Below are positions 1 to 8,068 of a DNA stretch of 10,964 nucleotides, one piece after another. Origin of the DNA: Spirogloea muscicola (Eukaryota > Streptophyta > Zygnematophyceae > Spirogloeales > Spirogloeaceae). The stretch's first letter is position 1, and the number at the start of each line of letters is the position of its first letter. The stretch is from positions 1 through 10,964 of the forward strand of contig WELB01000017.1 of NCBI GenBank assembly GCA_009602725.1, in the 5' to 3' direction. Made by a program: the position numbers and the translations under genes. The notes under the pieces were generated by a model. The model was given only the letters and a program-made list of their open reading frames with translations, did not search any database and was not told the DNA's origin.

Positions 1-639
1 CCCGGCGGCGGCGCCCTGCGCCGCGTCGTCGCGCCTGCCGGACAGGGCGCGGCTTCCGTGCGGCCAGGTACGCCGCGGAGGCTGCTGCCCTTCTGGCAGA
101 GCCCTGCCCCTCGGATTGTCAAGCGCGGGCAGCTCCGCCTGTTGCTCTCAAGTCCTGGCAACGGCCGAAGGGATGGGCGAGCCCCGCCTGACTGACCGTC
201 TGGCCATCGCTGGGAACGTCAATGAGAAGCCCCGAGGTCTTGCTGCTGCAGGGAGGCGAGATCGGGCGGGCTCTTGCATTGCAGCATCCTTCTGGAGCAA
301 GGTAATGGCTGCTCGCCCTCAGCCCCGCCTGCAGCTGAGGCAGCTGGCAGCTGGCTTTGTGGACGCTCAGTGTAGCAGCGCACATCCTTCTCGAGCACAT
401 AGTTCTTGGCGGCGCTTGGCTGTCTACTGTTGCAAGCATGTGTGGCGCTTGGGATCTCCGAATTGTTCCTCTGACAGGCCAACTGAGGCAATGGGTAGCC
501 TTGGCCTGGTCTCAGAAGGCAGGCAGCCTGTAGCTCATGCACGATTCTGATCCGGCTGTGCAGGAAGGTGGTCTGTATGGCTCAAGCAACGACTCCACCA
601 AAGTCGGGCGCAGAACAGGAGGGGTGGGAGAAACGCAAG
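1..639 (+). other. 5' exons and likely chloroplast presequence of the phosphatase gene (1..67 and 564..639)
   Basis: Bases 1-67 are GC-rich and end CCAG before GTACGC, a good donor. In the third frame they read as an Arg/Ala-rich peptide carrying two bases, AG. Exon 564..639 follows GTGCAG and begins with one base that completes an Arg codon. The joined sequence runs ...GFRAARKVVCMAQATTPPKS, which looks like a plastid transit peptide with a V-V-C-M-A cleavage region, then ...EGWEKRK. The exon ends at AAG before GTGCTC, a weak donor. It joins in phase 0 to the exon at 837, whose acceptor TTGGCAG is good. All three frames of 1-67 are open, so the frame rests on this phase match and on the look of the peptide. 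Confidence 0.5.
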
Positions 640-3600
640 GTGCTCGTTCGGGCAGCTGCAGGATAATGGCTGCTTAATGTGTTGGGATCAGTCATTGCCA
701 CATGGAGGCCCGAAGATGCCTCGCCTACTGAGAAGTTCATGCTCCAGACTACCATCGCAGACGGCTAAGGGAGACCCTTAAGGTGCGCTTAAAGTCCCGA
801 TTTCACACTGCTTATGAGGCATCAGGGTCTTGGCAGGCTGAGGCAGATGAGGCAGGAACAGCGCCTACATTTGGAAGCTGGGAGTGGACATTGAATTGGG
901 ACTACATCACCCCCAATATCATGGTCGGCTCGTGTCCTCGCTCCAGCGCTGACATAGTAAGTGAGACAAGACAATCTTGTCCCTGCCTGGCAGCCCTTGC
1001 TTAGCCAGCTTCGTAATTGACTACCCCAGTCACTGGAAGTGAGGTGCCAGTCCACCACAGACTCTGGAATCTGATGGGCACTCTCCTACCTGCTCGACAG
1101 GATCGGTTGGTGGATGAAGGTGGTGTGCAGGCAATATTGAACTTGCAGTCGGACCTCTGCTTTGAAGCTCTTGAGGTGTGTCAGCCCGTCTTGCTTGACA
1201 GTGCACCTTATCTTCAAGTGTACAGAGCTTGTTGCTCAGACGTCGCCGCCAGCAATCAAAAGCTCCTCTACCTCACACAAATATCAGTCAGGGTATGGAG
1301 CTGATTTTAGCTGCCCTACTCAGCATGATGCATGTGGTTCTGGCATTAATAATGTGACCACTTGTAATTCACAGATCCCTTACCAGAGCATCAGGAGCAG
1401 GGCCGTTGAGAGGGGAGTCCTTTTACATCGGGTGCCAACAAGGGACTTCGATCGGGGTGATCAGGTACAGCGCCAGGCGCATCAGCCAAGGCATCCCTGC
1501 TGTACTTCTGAAGTTGAGTTGGCATGTGGAGGCCGTTGTGTGCTGGTCTGGAGTGAGTGTACCTAATGTTGATTGGACATGTCAGGCAATTCCACTTGAC
1601 GTGGCAAAAATTGGTCAAAGACTCGTCAAGTCCTCATGAAATACACCTCTCAACCTGTAAGCATGACAAGACCAAGGGGAAATTGTGGATGTTGAAGAAT
1701 AGTGCTACTGAGAAGAGTTGCTACTGATTATTAACCGGTTTTTATGCTGTCCAATGACAGGCTATGATGCTGCCTGAAGCTGTTCGAACGATCAACATGC
1801 TGGTTTCACGTGGCTTCAAAGTTTATGTACACTGTACTGCTGGTATCAACAGAGCCACATTGGCTGTTGTTGGCTATCTGACCTTTGTACAGGTCCGTTG
1901 TCCTTGCCCCTTGCAATATATCTACACGCAGTCGAACATGCGGGTTCTTTATGTATGCAGGCAAATTCACTTACTCTTATCCTATCACAAGTACAGCTTA
2001 GTTATTCCCTACTTGCAACCCTTAAATTTGTGCCAAGACAGGGGAACATATCATAGAAAAATTCAGTCAAACAGATAATCTAGGTCAATTCTTATGCTCC
2101 CTCCTTTGACATGCAGTCCTTTTTGGAGCCTATGGTTCACTATGTATCAGTTCTGTGCTTTGCCTTGGTTATGGTCTTGAAAGCATCTGTTGGGGATTTC
2201 AGGGCATGACCGTTGACGAGGCAGTCAAGGTCGTGAGGACAGCAAGATCAGTGGCCCATCCATACATTGAGTGCTGGCAGAAAGTCCATGATCACATTCT
2301 AGGTGAGTGAAGGGGAAGACTACCAATGAGCTGTATTAGATCAAATAGATGCGAAGTTATGCTGTAACGTGGTGTGCATGAGAACAGGACAGATTGAAGC
2401 TGCAATAACCCCCTCCAATGACTGAATTGTAATGTGGATGATCAGACGGAAGGCAGGAGGAGTTGACTTTCATTTCCAAAGAGATATATCAAGGACGCTG
2501 TGCAGGGGGTGTTCACGGCAACTCCAAGACTGACTGGGGTGCTGCACAGGTTTGTGGGTTACAGAAGTGGGAGCAGCAAGGGGCAGGTAGCTTATGTGAG
2601 AGTTAGACTGCTTCCAATAATAGAGCAATGCATACCTCAAGCTGAGTCAGCCTGTCAAGGGCCTGAGTACCTGAATGAGTTGGAGTGCATTAGTTGACAG
2701 CATTGGCACTTGTTGCTCCCTGTGATCCTTAGAGTGACAGCATTCATATTAGTACCAGTAAATGCCATCCTATTTGACTAGCCATGTTGTCCTTTCACAC
2801 CTATGGGCTGCAGCAAGTTGCCATCTCCAGAACCTTCGCCCGCTACCTAGAGATTGACATGGTGAGTTGCTTGTGTGACGAGCTGTAGATCTTCAGAAGG
2901 TAGTCGGGTGGAGGATTGGCTTCTAGCTCTAGCTCTGCTACTCCTGTTTAGCATAGTGCTCATGCTATCTGAGAACATCAACAGCTTGCTACCAAGTGCT
3001 GACTTCGTTGGAGCTACCACTGGTCTCAGGGCAAAGTCCAGCTTGAACTGGACATTGCGGAGACAGCTTACACCTCGAATAAGCAGCAGTCTCCTCCTCC
3101 AGCAACAAACGGGTCAGCCGCCACTGTTGCTGGACAAAATCTGGTAAAGTGGTCTACCTCGGCCATACGTCGCTGATCTCCTCTACTTCGTCCAGCTTTG
3201 GGTTTCACAGCCGCACATCAGCAGCCGCTTTGCTCTTCGTACTTCGTCCAGCTTTCTGCGCTGTCCTCAAGTTGTGCGCAAGTATTTCATGTTCAGATGA
3301 TGGGTTGCACTCCTGAGACAAGCTTTGTGCCTCTATGGCACGTTCACCTCTTCTGCATCTTCTGCATCTGTACCTCTGTCCATGCTGGCATTTTTGGGTA
3401 ATTTAGGGACACTCACTGGAAGTTGACGCTATTTTACTTGTGGAGAGGAATATTAGGGCGAAGCTTTGGAAACGGAGGCTGCAGAAGAGTGCAATGTCAT
3501 CACTCGAGAATGCACAAGCTCTGACCCAGAGGTGAGGCTCGAGGCCTTCACTTGATGTCGCTACATGCACTTCTTCACGCTCAAGCACAGTGGTAGGGCC

Positions 3601-3853
3601 ACTTGACTGGAAGCTGTGCACATCGTGGTGTGCTTGTTGCAACTTTGATTTGACAGGGTGGCTCTGTGGTTCTCGCAAACAGGAGGTTGAAGATCAGCAA
3701 GAAGTAGGCACCACCATTTCTCAAGGTGCCCCAGTTAATGGCAGCTCAATCGGCAATGGCGCTCCAGGAGGAGAAAGCAGCTCTGCAGATCCCTTGGAGG
3801 CCTACTGTGCAGGCAATCCAGAGACGCCCGAGTGCCGTGTGTATGAGGATTAG
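1..3853 (+). CDS. Predicted plastid dual-specificity (glucan-type) phosphatase with CP12-like C-terminal tail, 5' partial, multi-exon
   Basis: Exon model: <1..67, 564..639, 837..956, 1101..1175, 1375..1464, 1761..1892, 2203..2302, 2446..2549, 2814..2861, 3030..3143, then a last exon from 3683 (or 3657 or 3745) to the TAG at 3851-3853. Exons from 837 to 2861 join in phase at GT-AG sites and give a continuous domain, about 364 residues in this model. Order: presequence (~1-30), DSP domain (~60-220) with RDFD at ~135-138 and HCTAGINR with catalytic Cys ~167 and Arg ~173, DUF2934-like segment (~225-270), Ser/Gly/Ala linker, CP12-like tail. The fold resembles SEX4/LSF2/LSF1, plant enzymes that dephosphorylate starch glucans in plastids; no CBM48 is seen. 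The CTAGINR loop differs from the CxAGxGR loop of SEX4, LSF2 and laforin, so a glucan substrate is inference. The start codon and promoter lie left of the window. Least certain parts: exons 1-2 and the joint to the last exon. Confidence 0.8.
68..563 (+). other. Large first intron (496 nt), no gene supported
   Basis: This stretch begins GTACGC and ends GCTGTGCAG, as expected for an intron of the phosphatase gene. Open frames cross it on both strands (116-550 on +, 119-439 on -), but their predicted peptides are Ser/Ala/Arg-rich without recognisable motifs, typical of chance frames in GC-rich DNA. An additional small exon within it cannot be excluded: CAG|G sites exist near 250 and a GCAAG|GTAATG donor-like site near 302. 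Confidence 0.4.
837..2302 (+). other. Dual-specificity phosphatase catalytic domain (SEX4/LSF/laforin-like)
   Basis: Five exons (837..956, 1101..1175, 1375..1464, 1761..1892, 2203..2302) read through without a stop when spliced at GTAAGT/CGACAG, GTGTGT/TCACAG, GTACAG/TGACAG and GTCCGT/TTTCAG. Landmarks in order: WEWTLNWDYITPNIMVGSC, matching the NYTLI.PDLIVGS segment that opens plant SEX4 and LSF2 DSP domains; VQAILNLQSD; a VPTRDFD loop supplying the likely general-acid Asp (1444-1452); VYVHCTAGINRAT with nucleophile Cys at 1833-1835 and phosphate-binding Arg at 1851-1853; then YLTFVQGMTVDEAVKVVRTA. The Cx5R signature is intact, so an active phosphatase is expected. In the sixth P-loop position the Gly of SEX4-type CTAGMGR is Asn here. 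Confidence 0.85.
2446..2861 (+). other. Two exons encoding a DUF2934-like segment (2446..2549 and 2814..2861)
   Basis: The first exon starts after GATCAG and completes a codon split at the previous GTGAGT donor (2303). It reads EELTFISKEIYQGRCAGG then HGNSKTDWGAAQ. The second exon continues QVAISRTFARYLEIDM before a GTGAGT donor at 2862. The pattern I-x3-(A/I)-Y, six or seven residues including Gly, then DW-x2-A resembles the short DUF2934 helix-turn-helix found in cyanobacterial and plastid proteins. Its function is unknown. The match is by eye and moderate; it sits where SEX4 would carry its carbohydrate-binding module. Confidence 0.55.
3030..3143 (+). other. Linker exon between DUF2934-like segment and tail
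   Basis: This exon lies between a GGTCTCAG acceptor and a GTAAAG donor and is phase 0 at both ends, 38 codons. It begins GKVQLELDIAETAYTS and continues into a Gln/Pro/Ala/Thr-rich stretch ending VAGQNL. Low-complexity composition suggests a flexible spacer. It keeps the frame of the exon ending at 2861. Support is from splice sites and phase only, as a linker has no family match. Confidence 0.55.
3184..3255 (+). repeat. Short direct repeat in putative intron
   Basis: A 16-nt sequence (TACTTCGTCCAGCTTT) occurs at 3184-3199 and again at 3240-3255, 56 nt apart. Each copy contains a CCAG that could act as a splice acceptor. It lies between the exons ending at 3143 and the candidate exon at 3407. 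Likely a local duplication; no function is implied. Confidence 0.5.
3407..3531 (+). other. Candidate additional or alternative exon
   Basis: An open stretch lies between a TAATTTAG acceptor and a GAGGTGAGG donor. In phase 0 after the exon ending at 3143 it reads GHSLEVDAILLVERNIRAKL and then a basic helix-like segment ending ALTQ. It ends in phase 2, so it can reach the CP12-like frame only through the acceptor at 3744 (AG|C TCA), or through the weak internal donor at 3489 with the acceptor at 3656. The other two frames contain stops. It may be a real coiled-coil-like exon or intron sequence. Confidence 0.35.
3745..3853 (+). other. CP12-like C-terminal tail with redox Cys pair
   Basis: The frame ending at the TAG 3851-3853 encodes a Gly/Ser/Ala linker (NGSSIGNGAPGGESSSA) followed by DPLEAYC and, after three residues, ETPECRVYED. 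The two cysteines (codons 3806-3808 and 3833-3835) are separated by eight residues, exactly as in the C-terminal loop of CP12. Known relatives of this module are CP12 itself, the C-terminal extension of GapB and that of algal ADK3. There the pair forms a disulphide under oxidising (dark) conditions and docks on GAPDH, with thioredoxin reversing it. The CP12 N-terminal Cys pair and AWDxVEEL core are absent from all frames nearby, so this is an appended tail and not a CP12 gene. All splice models that keep the tail share the bases from 3745 on. Confidence 0.85.
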
Positions 3854-3894
3854 CGTAGGTACTTGAGAGACAAGTGGCCTGATTGCAGCTTGAT

Positions 3895-3912
3895 TGTAAT
3901 TTGGTAATGTAA
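3895..3912 (+). terminator. Likely polyadenylation signals (TGTAA) of the phosphatase gene
   Basis: TGTAA occurs at 3895-3899 and again at 3908-3912, about 42 and 55 nt after the stop. TGTAA is the usual poly(A) signal of volvocine and many other green algae. The position suits a short 3' UTR. The pentamer is short, so chance matches are possible. Confidence 0.45.
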
Positions 3913-5235
3913 TTGCAGTCTGATGGGTATCTTCCTGTATTTATTGTGCCTCAACCTCAAGGATGTGCATGTCTTGAGCACTTGACCAAGGCACTAGAAC
4001 ACATATCTGGCAAATCAAGAACGATGCTGTACTCCATCTGATCAGATTTGAGATACAACAGAGACGGGTTAGTGTGATTAGCGTTGAGATGCAAGCTGAG
4101 TTGATCGAGGATCCGCGTAATCAATCAAGTGTGTATATAGGAAGTGGTTGTAGCGGTGTTGGAGGGACTGGCACTCCCTAACTTTTACTGCTGTCTGCAG
4201 CATTGCAGTCAATACGCTTCAATGATCCGACAGTTGCAAGCAACTCAGTGCCGCTCTTCATGTGTATGATGGACTGCCGTGATGAGCAATCTTTAGCCTA
4301 TGCCTAGCTGCACCACAGGGCTGGAGAAGCGCTCGTCCACTGAGGATAGGGGCTGGAGTTGTCCTTGAATGCTTGCAGCAATTTGACAATGTTTAGAGGC
4401 CATGCAAGCAGCAGCTTAATGGCAAGTGTGAATGAGCTGCTGAGGACAAGTCGGCCTCAATGTCAATGCATATCGAGCATATGCAACACAGTACCAAATT
4501 GAAGAAGAACTGTGGGGTTGATTTGCTTGTGGGTGAGTCAGATGCTTTCAGTCCTTGTAGCGGGCTTGCAGAAGCTGCCAACTGACCAAGCAATCATGAA
4601 GAATGATGGCAGCTATACAGTCCAACTCAGCTGGTCATTGTTCCACTGATGTGGGACAAAGGTAGCCCCAGCGAGTCGGCAATATTCAACAAATTCTCCC
4701 TCCTGCATCAGGACCAGGCATCGCCACGTACACGAATATGGACTCGGCTTGGCAGCAGGGGCCATGGTCGCAGCAACTTGAGGTTCCATCTCTTAGGAGC
4801 GCTGTCAGCGTAGCTCAGACCCAGTCGAAGACAGATAGGGCACCTACTTGTTTCCTTGAACAGTGGGTACAAAGAGCATTACTGACTGTGTCGTGAATTG
4901 TCTGTCTTAGGAAGACTGGAAGGCTGGGTCTGGGCATGTGATAGTCGAGAACAGACTGCTTTGACCAACACAGGCCGCTAATGCCTGCCAATAATTGCCA
5001 TTGCTCAAAGACTTGCCAAAGGTCGTTGCTATGAGGCTGTCTTATCAGATTGTGCACAAATGGTGCGCCAGAGTGCTAAGTAACCTGTTACGGGTAAGGA
5101 AAGGTAAAGGAAGGAACACTTAGGACATTGCGACAATGATCATAAGCTCGTTAGAATGCGAATCAAGGGTTCACAACAGACAAAACCCATTATCTGTGGC
5201 TGGCGAGGCTGTAATTGCAGGTCGTTGCGTCAATG
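3913..5235. other. Convergent intergenic region / 3' UTRs, no gene supported
   Basis: About 1.3 kb between the two stop codons is of lower GC than the ARF-GEF exons. Short open frames (4393-4593 on -, 4815-5057 on -) show no motif, no good splice context and no homology that I recognise. I see no tRNA-like cloverleaf, long inverted repeat or tandem array. No TTACA (TGTAA on the - strand) was found by eye between about 4800 and 5235, so the poly(A) signal of the - strand gene is not identified. Confidence 0.5.
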
Positions 5236-8068
5236 TCACAACCTGGTCGGAAGACCTTCCCGTTCTCTGACCAGCTGCCCATTCTCACCATTTGTCTCAT
5301 TGCTGCTGTCATGCCCACTCTTTGCCACCACAGCGCTCGCCAGCAGCCCTGCCCCATTGACTGCAAGCGACTGGTCCTCCTCCGCACGCAGAGGCTGGGT
5401 GCTCTCACCCTCTGGTGCATGTGGCGCAGGTGGGGGCGGGGGGAAGAGCTCCGCAATAAGGCTTGCGGATATGCCCTCCACGTGGTGACACGTCAGCTCC
5501 CAGAGCGAGTCGCTGGAGGGCGTGGCTGCTGGCACCAGGACGCCTCGAGCATGCATGACCAGGAGCAGGTTCTTGAGGAGCTCTGGGATGTTCTCTCGTA
5601 GCTCCTCGCTCCCGCCCCGCACCTTCGCCTTCATGTACATCTCCATGCGTGTCAGCGCCGCCAGCCATAGGCCCCGGAATCTGCGTGCACAAGACCAAGC
5701 ACTTGCCTTTCTGAGCTGCAATTCCACGTCAGCAGTCAATATACGATGTAAGTACATAAACACGTCGCAGCACGCCATGTTTGTCGGTCTCAGTATGTGA
5801 GAAGCAGAGATTACTTACTGTTAAGGGCAGAACTGCAGACAACCTACTATTTCATAAGAATCTGAACTGAAAGTGCAACAAATCAATTGAGACAGGGCAA
5901 AGGCGAGCTGTCTTACGTTGAGAGGGTCGAAAGCTTCTCAAGGAATTGCAAAAGTATTCTTGAGAGTAGTTTCATAGCATGGTAAAGAGTGTTCTCCATG
6001 CCCCGGAAGTCCTTTGGCTTTTCTCGCACGCCACATTCCAGCAAGTCGTCCAGCATCACAAAGATTACCTGCAGCTTGCATCCAATGATGTCAGCTTGTT
6101 GTGCAAATGTCAAAGTCACGAGAGGGTTGTGAGCAAAAATAGAAACTTTAAATGTGATATGAGCATTTCCACATTTTCTGGAGCCCCTCACTTGGTGCAG
6201 TCTGGTAACATGACCCATGCAATACGCCTGCGCTACCTTCTCTGGCAGCAGATATGAAGGCACAAGAGTGTGATACCAAAGCATGGGACAGTAAGAGCAC
6301 GACAATGGCGAGAGCACCACACCTGGTCGAAGCAGGGGCCCCACGCTGAAAGGGGCACATATATGTGCTCGGCCGCCAGGAGGCATCGCTGCAAGCTGAG
6401 GATTGCGTGATTTCGCACCTCCTCCCGATGGTCCCTGCTCACGCGCCGCAGGCCGTGCGCCAGCCGCTGCCACAGCTCCGCCAGTTCCAGCGCACCCTGG
6501 CTCGTGCCCTCGTCGGCCTCCGGCAACCCCTGCTCTGCCTCTGCCACTTCAGCCGCAGCTGCCTTGGCAGGGCTGGAGGCCATGGCATCCTTCTCCACTG
6601 TCATGGACCACCGCTGCAGGCTGTTGGTGAGGTCCACGAGCAAATCGAGGGCCTTGAGCGAGCGCTCTACGCCGCCGATTCGTGCGTCGGCAAACTGCCG
6701 CGCAGCGTCCAGGCAGGGAACATAGTTGGTCGGGGTGACGTGTGCGCCGTCGGCCATGAGGAACTCAAGCGCGCTGAAGCCCGGCTCCGAGGCCTCGGGG
6801 TGGCGTGCAGTGATGGCCAGCAGCGAGCAGACGGTGCGCCAGCCCATGGCGGAGCGGACATAGCCAGCGCTCGTGCGGACAAGCTGGCTGACCTCCAGTG
6901 TGATGCGCTCACAGAAGGCGTCAGCGACCCGGGCGTCGAGCTTCAGGATGAGCTGCAGCGACCGAAGAAGCTCGTCGGCTAGCTCCTCCTTATAAGGCAG
7001 CAGACGTTGGCAGATGTGGAGGAGCCCGAACACCGCCTTCTCGACCAGCGGGCCCGGCGCGGTCGCCGATGCTACAATGCTGGACATGTACTCGTAGACA
7101 AGGGGCCACAGCAGTGCAATGCGGTCCCGGTTCGTCAGCGCAACCAGGATGAGGAGCTCCAGGCAGAAGATGGCTGTGTCTTCGTCCTCGGCAGCACCGC
7201 CGGCGCCACCACCGCCGCTCTTCTGCGTCAGCTGCTGAGGACGGCCAGCCTCCCACACGAGCGCCTTGGCCAGCTGCTGCAGGCTGTCCGCCTGGAGGAA
7301 GCGGCTGTCGGTAAAGAGCTGGTCAATGTGACACACCTCGACGGCCCGCAGAGAGCGCTGGTGTGCGGCCAGCTGCTGCTCCGTTGGTTGAGCACGCGCA
7401 TCGTCGCCGTCCAGCAGCAGCAGCTGGCTGAAGCGGCTCATCAGGCCGGTCGAGCGCTTGCGGGCGCCCATGGGCTGCAGCGATGCCACCGCCACAGGTT
7501 GCGGCACAGCACCCGAGTCGGTGCCGTCGCTGGCTTCGTCTCCAGCCTCCGTCATGGCCGCCACCTTTGATGGCAGAAGCCCAAGCTTGTGGAGGCGGAG
7601 GATGCAGTCCAGAATGTTGCGCCACCCGGGGCCGATATGGTCGCCATAGCGGTTGGCAACCGTGAAAGCCGTCATGGCGGCCATACGCGCCTTGAGGTCC
7701 TCGCCGAAGACAAGGACGGGATCGTCGAAGGCCGCAGATGACGGATTGAGGAGCGTCGTGAACTTGCAGAGCGAGACGACGAGGTCGTCAAGGACGCCCT
7801 CCAGCCGATGGCGCGCGCAGATCTTGGCGACCTCCAGGAAGCCCTCCATACACTCCTGAAGAACCTCCTCATCCTCCGTGTGGTCAAACACGACGGAGAT
7901 AGCGGCGATTGTCGGGCCGGCAATGATGGCAAACATGTCGTGGTCCAGCAGCGCCGCCGCGCTGCCTGCCAAGGTGTAGGGTGCGGCTGTCTGCGAGCGA
8001 CGGATGAGGTCGATCCAGCGGCTGTAGGTCATCTCAGGTGCACCATGCATTGCATTGCCATCGGACGA
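5236..8068 (-). other. HDS regions and C-terminus of the ARF-GEF
   Basis: Downstream of Sec7 come ISVVFDHTEDEEVLQECMEG and GVLDDLVVSLCKFTTLLNPS (HDS1), a linker, PTEQQLAAHQRSL, IDQLFTDSRFLQADSLQQLA and further helical repeats including EVRNHAILSLQRCLL. The small exon 5917..6068 (VIFVMLDDLLECGV onward) and the last exon (FRGLWLAALTRMEMYMKAKV) match the conserved C-terminal block of GNOM. The final ~60 residues, after IAELFPPPPPAP, are low-complexity and unlike other family members. Introns lie at 6069..6322 and 5681..5916. Confidence 0.9.

Noticed and set aside
116-550. 144-aa + strand frame and overlapping - strand frames
   Set aside because: They lie within a region bounded by good GT...AG sites, have random-looking composition, and no family is recognised.
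2862-3853. A separate CP12 gene overlapping the end of the phosphatase gene
   Set aside because: The CP12 N-terminal Cys pair and the AWDxVEEL core were not found in any + frame here; only the C-terminal module exists.
2303-3853. A CBM48/CBM20 starch-binding module after the DSP domain
   Set aside because: No exon-like open stretch shows the Trp-rich beta-sandwich motifs of SEX4; the visible exons encode other sequence.
4156-4185. Small imperfect hairpin (GGAGGGA / TCCCTAA)
   Set aside because: The stem is short and mismatched, with no T tract or family match; expected by chance.
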